Translations under genes and position numbers: made by a program
The notes under the pieces: generated by a model
Seen by the model: the letters and a program-made list of their open reading frames with translations, nothing else
Told to the model about the DNA's origin: nothing
Databases searched by the model: none
NCBI GenBank assembly: GCA_963669155.1
Contig: OZ022591.1
Coordinates: 4,773,856-4,837,855 of the forward strand
Direction: 5' to 3'
Origin: Arbacia lixula
Taxonomy: Eukaryota; Echinodermata; Echinoidea; Arbacioida; Arbaciidae
Length of the DNA: 64,000 nt
In this document: positions 1 to 11,900 of the stretch, piece by piece
How the letters are laid out: every line of letters begins with the position of its first letter
Numbering within the stretch: position 1 is the stretch's first letter

Positions 1-33
1 ACAAGGAAACAGAATAAGAGGTGGTACATGTGT

Positions 34-99
34 GTAGACAGAGAGAAAGAGATAGAGATAGAGATAGACGGGGCAGACAGAGTAAGAGAGAGGGAGAGA

Positions 100-136
<37 letters not shown>

Positions 137-143
137 GGAGAGA

Positions 144-196
<53 letters not shown>

Positions 197-197
197 T

Positions 198-243
<46 letters not shown>

Positions 244-245
244 AG
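34..245. repeat. (GA)n microsatellite
   Basis: Almost pure GA/AG dinucleotide repeat with scattered interruptions. The apparent Arg/Glu-rich open frame across it is a low-complexity artefact. Confidence 0.95.
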
Positions 246-250
246 GGGGT

Positions 251-2000
251 GGGGGTAGGGGTGGAGAAGAAGGTAGAAAAAGGGGAAAGAAGAAAAAATG
301 AAATAATTTAATGAGGCAGAGGAACAAACATATCAACATGAGCAGCATATGCCCACTCCAATAATACCCAGTATAATCAGGAGAGAGATTTGAAGCAAAA
401 TAATAGGAAAAAAATATTGAAAAAGGAAAAAATAAAAAGGAGAAGCAGAAAGGATGCAATGTATTTGATAAGTAGCCCTAATGTGATGGGGTGCAAGTGA
501 GAAGTGAAAGAGAGAAATAAGAATGGGAAGGAAACAGAAGACGTGACTAAAATAAAAACACAACGAGGACAAAAAATAGAGAATGGTTAAGAAAGTGAAC
601 TAGAAAAGGAAAATATAAGACGCGAAACGAAAACGGAAAAGAAGCTAACAAAAGGTCGTTTAGATTTGTTCCTGCTTGTTCAATTTGGAGAAAAGGAGAC
701 GCACGTGTATTTTATGTATACTAATGATTACATTCGCTTGTTTATCTTTTTCTACATCTGAATTTGTGACGCACTTTCTTTTTATTCATGCTGCTCCTTC
801 GATCACCGCCATGGGATCTAAATATTGATACTACTTGGTACTGACTGTTTAAGTCCGAAATATGTGGATTTTGTTTACATATTTTCACATGAGAGATTGT
901 AAAATAAGATGATAAAAAAAGTACGTGATGACAGGTGTAATGAAGGCCACCACAGATAATAATGTTATACGTAATATATAAGACAGAGTATGATTGGTAC
1001 ATATTCAGCCATGTGTCAACTATTGACCAATGAGCTATCTCAACTCAAAATATCCCGGAAGATCCGACTTAAGGTCAGCGTAGTAACTTCCGCTGCGTAC
1101 GTAGGCAGTTCCTTTCCGTGCTGCGACAGCGATCAGACAGACGGGGAGAAACTTTTCTATATTTTCAGTTTAAACTGAAAATAGCTTAAAGTGGAGCGAT
1201 TAAAAGGAAGAAATCAACACTAGGACGGATTTCCCGGTAAACAGTGACCACGTCAGTGTAAGTTTTTATTGTTTGATGGAGTTTTCATGCACCAGATTTG
1301 CATTCTGAGAGAGGAGAAATGATTCGGAGTGAAGTCTGCACATAGCCATTCATATGCGGTATCGCAGTGCGGACCGTACCGCAGCAAGCGAGGGCGAGCA
1401 TTGCGTGCTTGAGTACGAGACCAATGTGACACGTTGACAGGCGTCGCGAATAGCGACTGGCAATCGGTCAAAACTTCATATGTTCTTTTTTGGGGAACGT
1501 TTTCTTGATTAGATGTTGAGGACTGATCTATGTTTAGGACTTTTGTATGTTTGTGACATTCATTTCTTAAATAATATTCAATTCCTTAAGAGGAATCATT
1601 GTCTCAAAGACTTCCAATTTTGAATCAATGAACATGATGAATGAAGATGAATCATTATTGAACGTGCCCATGCTAGTATAAGACTCGCATTTTATTGTAG
1701 TCGCGACTGGCCACCAGTGAAAATGCAGAATATCAGGAGAAATGACTGAATGAATGATAACTGAACTTCTGAAGATATTAAGCAATGTGATAAATAATTT
1801 ATGTTGTAGCTTATTGTTAAATGAAAATGGAAATGATTTGGAATTAGATTCATGATTTCGAGATCAAGTTCGGTCTACCTCTGACATGTTTTTCAAGACA
1901 CAATTTTGGTATTTCGCGATTGTAAGTTCTGAAATGTGTTTTTACTTGCACATTGAGAAAAAGGTCCTGAGATGTTTATGATCCGATAAAGAGATATATA
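251..2000. other. Upstream intergenic region, no gene seen
   Basis: AT-rich DNA before vigilin. Only short chance open frames are present. Vigilin genes usually have non-coding 5' exons, so one may lie here, but I could not place it. Confidence 0.5.
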
Positions 2001-2236
2001 CAATCCAGTTCAAAGGAATTGGCATAGGGAAAGGGAACGGGAATAAAGGGGAGGACCCGCAGTTTTAAACCGCGGTATATTTTGTCCAGTTCAGCATGAA
2101 ACATGATGCTTTTTAGGCTAAGGCATCGTGTTTCATGCTGAACTCGACAAAATGAAATATACCCCGGTTTAAAACTGCGGTTCCTTCCCTTTCTTCCCTT
2201 TCCCTTTCCCTAAGCCAATTCCTATTGGCTGTAGTG
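2001..2236. mobile_element. Palindromic MITE, family A copy 1 (TA target site)
   Basis: A nearly complete palindrome of about 235 bp. The ends read like CAGCTCAAAGGAATTGGC, followed by runs of GGGAAA and a central GATGCTTTTTAGGC loop. It is flanked by TA on both sides (1999-2000 and 2237-2238), as for mariner/Tc1-type non-autonomous elements. Related copies lie at 3416, 18021, 31810 and 54975. Confidence 0.8.
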
Positions 2237-2414
2237 TATTTGCTCTTTTCTTCTATTTCTTCTTTCTTCTCTTCCATTCATATTCTCTCCTACTTTTTCT
2301 TTCACATTTCTAGATCTACCCCAACTCTTCCTTCTCTTCTGAATTAACAAATTCACGTATTGAATCCAATTACTTTGTAGTGGTGCTGTCTGACTTCGAT
2401 CACGACCCTAGACC
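2237..2414 (+). promoter_or_regulatory. HDLBP: Vigilin 5' leader, pyrimidine-rich
   Basis: TTCTCT-rich DNA directly precedes the vigilin start codon. An acceptor-like TTACTTTGTAG ends at 2380, so 2381-2414 may be the 5' UTR part of the first coding exon joined to an unseen upstream exon. No TATA box is evident. Confidence 0.35.
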
Positions 2415-5400
2415 ATGAGTACGGATCCTCAAATTATGCTCGGCGGCGGTGCCGGGGGCAGTGGTGTTAGCGCTGCAGGCGGTGCTGTGGGTGTGGGTGG
2501 CGGCTTCAATGCCAACGGGGGCGGCCAACCCCTGCAACAGCAGCCTCCCAACCCCAACAATGGCTTCAGCCTGGAGGAGGAAGCGTACGAGCCTCCCACC
2601 TACGACGAGGCCTTCCCGCCCATGGAGAGCGCCCCCACAGGCCGGGGGCCAAAGCACGGCCCCAGTGGGCACGGGCCGTCCTATGCCAAGATGGCAGTCA
2701 AGTCTTCCATTGTAACTCAGGTAGGCACAGTTGATGTTGATTGGAGATTTACGACACATTTCCCAATCAAATTGATCATTTAAACACCATAATGAACTAC
2801 CAGTCACTACATATTTGCGTGCTCCTACGGTATTTGGTATAATATGGAAAAATTAAAGTATCTAACTTTTTTTATTGAATTCATAATTCATATCAATAAC
2901 AAAATGCTACATGTAGAAGTAGTTTTCATTGTTTCCTAGGTAGGCAAAGATCTATCAGTGGGTACATATGTATGGGCTTCTTGCATTACATTATTTTTGG
3001 AAATGTCGTATTTGTAGAATTTGACATACTCTGAATAAGTTGCCCCAATTTTTTTTCACAGAATTCACAATTGTTTTCATAAAATATTCCTTTGAACATG
3101 AAGAAGGCAAAGATCTACCGATCAATACTTCTGTCTCCAATTTATCTTGATAACTAGTGAATATACTTTTCTTTTATGTTCCAGGTGTTTCATGTGCCTT
3201 TAGAGGAACGGCGCTACAAAGAGATGAATCAAGGATTTGGAGAGACGGGGAGTCAGTCCAGCAAGATTTGCGGGGACATCATGAAAGTCACAAGTGAGTT
3301 ACTATAACAGACCAACTTACTGGTAAGATTTGGGGCCACATACAACAAAGGTTGAAGGTCATCAGACAACGTCAAATTCTGAAATGTCACTCTTAACATG
3401 ATAACTCTACATGTACTCAACAGCTCAAAGGAATTGGCGTAGGGAAAGGGAAAGGGAAGAAAGGGAAGGACCCGCAGTTTTAAACTGCTGTTTATTTTGT
3501 CCAGCTCAGCATGAAACATGATGCTTTTTAGGCTAAAGCATCGTGTTTCATGCTGAACTGGACAAAATATACCGTGGTTTAAAACTAAAGGCTCCTTCCC
3601 TTTCTTCCCTCTCCCTTTCCCTATGCCAATTCCTTTGAGCTGCAGTGTACATGTATATCTTTTACCAAACTTCACCAGACATATACAAATTAATATAGGA
3701 CAGGATGATTATGTAACAGTGACTACATCAAAGATCGGGTTATGTCAATGTAAAATATCCCTGGCATATTTTACTTGTTAACATTAACTTCAGCAAATTG
3801 GGCACCATGATAATACATTACATTACAAGAAATTACATTAGATTTTGTGTCATATGAATTTTATGTTGAGAGGTCAACTGTCTACTCAACATTCTTTTTG
3901 GATAGAACCTTGTACAACTATCATGTATAACAAGACAATTCACTTATTAGATTTGGGGTGACCTAGGTCAATTTCAAAACTTGAAATGTTCCTGTTTACA
4001 CAGTGAGAAATATCTTACTTATTTTCACCAAACTTGTCAGAATGATGAATTCTGACCGGCCAATAGGAGCACTCTATTGACTTTCATCCATATAACATTG
4101 TTTTCATATCTACATGACCATTATAATCACAATGAGAATGATTATTATAGTTGGTAAAGTTTGATTAAAAAGATGCAGATGAGTGTTGCAAATTATTGTT
4201 TTGTAGTTATGATAAATTAAAAGCCCAGATCATCGTGAAAGGATGATGAAGACCAGAAGAGGTGAGGTTCGATTAGATGTTGAGTCACACTGGTCAGATG
4301 TTTTGGCAATTCCGAGGCCCTATCTTAATTTAAATTTTCCCTGGTCAATCCAGATGCCAGCATTGAGATGAGTCTGGCCAAAGACCAGAGCCTGACCATC
4401 GTGGTGACAGGCAAGGAAGAAGCTGTTATGAAAGCCAGACGGGAGGTCATGAACAAGCTGCAGACACAGGTAAGACCAAAACAATAATGACAATAATTGG
4501 CTCTTACATAACGCTTTCTTAGTATGAATTATGAAATGCTACCCAAAGCACTTGCTTATAACCCTAGATTTACCCAAGCAGCCAAGTATGTAGCGCTAGA
4601 AGCTAGTTGATCTCATTTTGATCAGGGATACTATATTCCTGCCAGGTATCCATTTACTACACCTGGGTTGAGAGGGACAGACATGATCACTGGGCTGGGA
4701 TTGAACCCAGGATCTCTTTACAAGTGTCAAAAACTCTCACCACTATACCACAGTGCCCCTATCATCAACAAACTGATGCTCTATTGGTTTTGTGAGTATT
4801 ATATGTACAACAATTATCAATAGTTTCAAGTTTATTTATTTTACTCACTGGATAAGAATACAACAATAACAAATACAAAGTGAGTGGGTAACAGCCAGGA
4901 AGGAAGCAGCCTTAGTGATAGCTGACCCTAACGCATGAATGTTTAAGATTGACACGAGTACAATACCAGAACAACAACCTACAACAGACTAATATGGGAG
5001 AAAAGAATTATAATAGTGTGTAATGTGATAAAGGAGAGTGACACCCTGAGAATGAATTTAATTAGATAATAGCAGACATCTCTGAAAATCAGATTGGTAA
5101 AAGTTTGAGACAGATCAGACATATTACAATGAAGTTGTGAATTTGTATAAATTTGATCACTAAACAGGTGTAACTCCATTGGGCTGAAAGGATGTACTGT
5201 ATGGAATTGTCATTGTTCTTGTGTACCATGCATAAACAACACAATACCTAGTGCATCACTTATATTGAAAGAGCTAACTTGCCGGACTAGTGATCAGAAT
5301 ATTCAAACACAAATAACTTCCTCATAAATGCTTATAGTACAGTATGTCTGATTTTTCTTGATTGTTTTGCTGGTCTGTTTCTTCAATTTTTCTGCTTTTA

Positions 5401-5915
5401 TTTGAAGTCAACCTATTATTGAGTGTTGACTTCCCTTTTATCCTCTTGTGAGAGGAAGTGGTTCTAGTACTGTTGTATAGTCAATAAAAGGTACCAGGAT
5501 TGCATAGTTTATTATTAGAAAGCGGGTTTGTACACTCAATGTAATGGATGATACATGTATGTGCTTGCCTTGCCTTGAAAGGAATCAACCTCTCACAGAC
5601 GAGTTGATTTTAATACGGAGAGAAAAATCAGAAGAGTAAATCGGTGAAGGGTTGGAGACGATCTATATTTAAGACAAATATTAGAAAGTTGTGAATGTAT
5701 GAAATGGGTGCTTGTGAGCCCTGAAAGCATGTTTTGCCTCAAGTTTTCTATAAAGATACATATAAACCCTAAGTCCATGAGTTGATTGCGTGTAAATTAT
5801 TTGCATCGATGTGATTGTACTGCTGCATCCTGCAAAGGCAAGAGAATACCTGCATAATGGCAGCACACACACACACACACACATACACACATACACACAC
5901 ACACACACACACACT

Positions 5916-5963
<48 letters not shown>

Positions 5964-8900
5964 GTCACACACAAGCACACTCATGGTCGCTCTCTCTTTC
6001 TCTCCAACTGTCTTACTGGGATTTGTACTTGCATGGACTTTTTGAGTAGATCGTCTTATAATGACTTTGTATGTTGAGCCACTTGCCGCTAATGACAATT
6101 ACCATAATATGCTCTTGCCCATATATTATTGTAATCTCCCCTTTGTAGGAAGCATTGAATGCATACCTATAGATAAAAGATATCAGTGTGGGCAATTTAC
6201 CTTGATCGAAATCTGCTCAAGCTCGTGATCACATAAGTCAATTGTGTTATAGGTAGGCAGGAAGTCTGAGTAAGGTCACATGTTTATTGCAATACATGTA
6301 CTTTACATACCGTACTTTGACATAATTGCACATACTTGCACTTATGTGGAATCATTGTTAATTTGGTATATGTATCAAATATGAGCATAGTATTTAATGA
6401 AGAAAAAAATGCAACCAAAGCCAATATTTTTTTGGATGCAAATGAAAGAATTAAATAAGCTGCAGGCCTCCCCCTGAACTAGTCATACTCATTCTAAGAA
6501 AGTGTTAAGAAAAAAAATAAATGTTTAATATAATTGGTCATTTGTGTTATTATGAACTTGTTGTCTTTGAAAGGTATTGAGCACCAACAACAGCTATCAT
6601 CTACATCATCTTTATATTCCACTTACCTGATTGGCATAGATTTGACTATCATTCCAGTGGGCAATATATTATACAAATATTGACTGCTATGAGGGGCACA
6701 GTTAAAATTATAAGCCCAAGATGATGTCAAAACCATGACTATGCCCGAAGCGAAGCTGAGGGCATAGTCATGGTTTTGACATCACCGAGGGCCTATGATT
6801 TTAACTGTGCCCCGAATATTAAGCAGTCAATATTTGTTTTATAAACCGAATGTATAGATTCTTCTCATCGATTGGTTAAAAGATTTCCTGAACTGACAAG
6901 GCCTACAAGATAGCATGTAATAGGCATGTAAATCAACACTCATTGCGCGTACAGGGATTGCGCACACACGAGCGATATCGCGCGGTGTTGAGGTTGTCTT
7001 ATTATTTTCCGGGCACAGTCGATTGCCATGCCCCGGGCACAGTTAATTTTGACGTCATCTTGTTAAAAACGGGGGCACAGCTATTTCGATGACTCTACTT
7101 TTAACCAGGGATGTGTTATGGAAGGATATGAAGCAACTTTCTTCCTTTGAACCCATGTGCCAAGCCGCTGAAAAGTTATGTGTTCTCAACAGGTGCTGTT
7201 CAGGTGTTTGAACAATTATGAATATGATTGTGTGGCAACGGCTTCTCGGAGAGGACAAAAGAAATTTACAGTCTCATTTCGCTTGTCCCGTTCTGTTAAT
7301 ACTTCCATGAGCATAACAGGTATCAGCAAACACAAATAAACAAGTTTTTCAAGTGAAATATCTCTGTTTCACGCAAACACACACAAACGCCGTTAATGAT
7401 AATACACAGCTTAATATATCATTTTGAGAGTGGTTGAATCCCCCAGATGCACAAGTTGTCGGAAAGTGAAGAAATTGGCCAATTTTGTTAGTAATAAAAA
7501 TAGCTTATATGTCCGATTTTTAATGATTCCTCAATACTTTTCGAAACCAAAGCAGAGTAAAGGATCTGTCATTATCTGCCGTTAACTTCCTTAAAGTTTG
7601 CAAACAAATTTGTCAAAAACAAAACGTCTACAGACAAATGGGAAATTAAAGAAATTTCTTTTCAAGTTGACATCAGCTAAATGTCGGCACGGCACATGGA
7701 ACATCAAAGCATTGTCATTTGTCATGATTATGGAATGCTTTTGGCATTCATGAGCACGCTTTAGAACCCATACAGATGTTTGAATATATTATGCTCGAGT
7801 TTCTACTCCTTCGTAACACCTCCCTGTTTTAACCAATCAGATGAGAGGAATCTATGTATGAGGTATATAATATACAAATATTGACTGCTATGAGGGGCAC
7901 AGTTAAAATTATAAGCCCAAGATGATGTCAAAACCATGACTATGCCCGAAGCGAAGCTGAGGGCATAGTCATGGTTTTGACATCACCGAGGGGCTATGAT
8001 TTTAACTGTGCCCCGAATATTAAGCAGTCAATATTTGTTTTATAAACCGAATGTATAGATTCTTCTCATCGATTGGTTAAAAGATTTCCTGAACTGACAA
8101 GGCCTACAAGATGGCATGTAATAGGCATGTAAATCAACACTCATTGCGCGTACAGGGATTGCGCACACACGAGCGATATCGCGCGGTGTTGAGGTTGTCT
8201 TATTATTTTCCGGGCACAGTCGATTGCCATGCCCCGGGCACAGTTAATTTTGACGTCATCTTGTTAAAAACGGGGGCACAGCTATTTCGATGACTCTACT
8301 TTTAACCAATCAGATGAGAGGAATCTATGTATGAGGTATATAAAACAAATTATTGACTGGTCAATAGTACATTCACTTACATAAATTTTGCACGAATTAG
8401 TGGTGACTAGTTTGTATTATGAAATGTGCAATATTAAATGAATGATCACAAAAGGGGAACATACATCATTTTCATTCCCTAAACTACTTATTATCGTGCT
8501 TTTTCTCTGCCAGGCCAACATCACCGTCCAAATTCCCAAGGAGCACCACCGCTTTGTGATTGGGAAGGAAGGCAAGAAGCTGAAGGAGCTGGAGAAGGTC
8601 ACCATGACTAAGATCACCATCCCAAACAGCGAGGAGAACTCTGACACCATCCGTATCGTCGGCCCTAAGGAGGGCATTGACCAGGCCCAGCACGAGCTCC
8701 AGCTCATCTCAGAGGAGCAGGTAAGGGATCATTCACAGACCATTTTTGTTATGTATGCAAATTTATGCACGTCTTGCAAACTATACATTTCTAATAGTAA
8801 CCCCAAAGCTCTTCGGATGTAGGATAGGAAGAAAGTTTTGACTACATTATGAAAATAGTGTATTAAATGCAAGTCAAAAAAGATTTATTAACCAGTTGAT

Positions 8901-11900
8901 GCTAGATTATCCAAGTCTGATAGACCTTCCTCAGGCAAAAATCGGTTCCAGTAAGCTTAGGATTATTATGACTTCCTGGAAGCTGTAGCTGAATTGCATT
9001 ATCATTTACTGTACAAACAACATTGCAAGTGTAGTAATACACAGTGTGCATAAGTGAGATATCAGTATAATTGTTACATATTAGATCTAAAAACATGAAA
9101 ATGTAGAAAAATTGTCTATTGTAATTCTATAAATACAGAGTTTGATTGATATCAGTCACAAGTCATGTTGCGATCAATCACAAAACTTCATGACATCTCT
9201 CTCTGTCTGTCCTCCCCTCAGGCCAAGAGGGCTTTTGAGCGTCTGATAGTCCCGTACAAGTACCATCCGTTCATCTGCGGACCAGACAATGTCTTCACCA
9301 AGGACCTGTCGGCCCGGACGGGGGCCAAGATCCACGTGCCGCCCCTCAGCGCCCGCAAGGACGAGATCGTGGTGTCGGGAGAGAAGGATGGCGTGCATGA
9401 GGCTAAGGCCGTCATCCTCAGGACGTACGAGGAGAAGGTAAGCGTGTGCCGTAAAGCCAACCGATTAATTAATGCAGATTCATAGTGTCCATTAACCCTA
9501 TCTAGCCCGGGGGGGGGGGGGGGCAAAAACAGCCCCCCCCCTCGACATTTTTCGCAATAAATTTGTAACGCGAAAAGATCGCGCCGCGACATTTCATGAC
9601 TTTTTTCCTTCAAGTCTCATGCAACTTTTAAGACCAAATTTGCGACGCGGGGGTACACGGTTCCGAAGTTACGTAACATTTTGTATGTGCATGTCAGACC
9701 AAAAATTGCTCAAAAACGTGATTTCATGTACAAATCCAATGCAAATTCTGTATCTAGCCAAAATTCATAAATGTATCATTATTTCTATCATTACTGATGA
9801 AAAACAATAGACTTCATGTTATTTATGACTGAAATAGTGTTGCCAACGATTTTCATCGAAAAAACAATGAAAAACAAAAAGTCGAAAAAACAAAGAAATA
9901 CATAAGAAATTCAAAAAACAATAAAATACATAAGAAAAACTTTGATATTGCCATTTTTTAAAATCCTAATTTGATAATAATCCTAAGAAGAGTGTCTGGA
10001 CTGATATCTAGCAGTTTGGGGGCAATATTTAAAGATTTACAACCAAATTATGATTTTTATGCATTTAATTAGCATAATTAATTAATTAAAAATAAATTTG
10101 AATAATTTTGGTGCAAATGACAATTGAATTGTGGAGATTACGGCATCGGTGACGTACGTGCCAATTTTCGTCGCGATCGCGCGATCAACGGTCGAGATCT
10201 TAGGGGGGGCTGTTTTTGCCCCCCCCCCCCCCCCCCCCGGGCTATGCGATTTCAAAATAGCCCGGGCTATATAGGGTTAATGAAAGCTTTTCCTTTGATT
10301 TCTCTTTAAATCCCATGTTCGATGGATTATTTTTGTGTGGATTTGACACATAAACACAAAAGGGTGCGCAAACCATTTTGGGTAAAGAAACAGAGCATTA
10401 ATACTTCCCTAGTTCCGAGATGTACTACCTACAATGCAGTTAATCTACAAATATTGTAACACAATCAATAGTAATATAAACTTAAACATATACATATTAA
10501 ACTGAAGTGTAAACATACAATCTTAGACTTAGCTATGGTATTGTATCTCCCCTCATTCTTACAGAAACTGAAGACCACCACGGTGTCGTTGGAGGTGCGC
10601 AAGTCTCAGCACCGCTACGTGATTGGGCCCCGGGGCTCCAACCTGACGGACATCCTGAAGGAGACGGGGGTGTCGGTGGAGGTACCCCCCACCGACAGCT
10701 CCTCAGAGACCATCACGCTCCGAGGGGAGCAGAGCCAGCTGGGACCGGCCATCACACAAGTCTACGCAAAGGTATGAAGAGAAGCCACTGGGGGCTCAGA
10801 ACTAGCCAAAAGTATTTCTGATCACTCTTTTTTCGTGCATGTTTAAAGATATGAAAAGAAGCCACTGAATTCTAAGAACTAGCCAAAAGTACTTCTGGGC
10901 CCGGTAACATAAAGGTTTGCGATTAATTGCAAAATGGCAATGGCCAATCAACATCATTGTTGCATGCGCTTTTTGTTCAAAAAACCAGTAACCAATCAGA
11001 AATCGTCTTTCAAATTTGCAATTGATCGCAAACCTTTATGTTACGTGGCCCTGGGGGGGGCATTTCATCAACATTTTTCGTCTGACAAGTTGTCTTTCTC
11101 TGAAGGTTACCTAGTGCTAGTGCCTCTCAGCCAATTAAAACCAAGGATTTCACTGAAATTGTCAGATCTGACTATTTAGTCAGTGCTGACAACTTTCATG
11201 AAATGCCCCCCCAGATCACTCTTTTTTGGTGCATTTGCAAAGGTATGGGGTGCCATGAGGTTAGAATGTATGTATGTGTATTGAAATTCATTTCAATATG
11301 AATCATGTGATGCCACTTCTATCAACTTTGAAGATCTCATATTGCATTTTTAAAAGCACACTTTTCTGGGTTTCAAGATGGCGAGGCTTAGTTATCATGT
11401 TACATAACACGGTTACGTCAATCAACTGCAAAAAATAAACCAGATTCATGTTTGGAAACGCTGATTATAGGTACTCTGAATGTAACATGAAGATGGAAAA
11501 CACTGGATTCTACCCCAGAACCTGAAGAGATGGTAGTTAGATAAACTGTATTTCCAGTATAAAGATTGCGATACAAAGATAACATTGAATATGAACAATG
11601 CATTCCAAAGATGCAATACATTAAAGATTGTCCCGTCCCTTTTGCAAGCTTAAAATTTGAAATCGTCTATCACGATCGTAAATTGTAGAAAGTGTGGTTC
11701 AAGACCATTTCTAAGAATATAGCATGTTGAAGCTTTCTGTATATGTAAAAATTTCAGCCGTTAAATTTCAAACCGACCTTTTTCATACTACGAAAAAAGT
11801 ATTAGTCTTTGTTACAGTATCTATGTGGTTATTATGCATGTGTGAAAACCTAATTTCATGAGTAATTACCAAACTTTGGAGATGATTCCTCCTATAGAAC

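Noticed and set aside
28-258. 76-aa Arg/Glu-rich frame
   Set aside because: Translation of the GA microsatellite.
3253-3675. 140-aa minus-strand frame
   Set aside because: It runs through the family A palindrome and lies in vigilin intron 2; no homology recognised.
5681-6098. Several Thr/His or Val/Cys frames
   Set aside because: All arise from the CA repeat on both strands.
6671-8308. LTR-type element with two terminal repeats
   Set aside because: The repeats do not start TG or end CA, contain a long hairpin, and no element protein is present between them.
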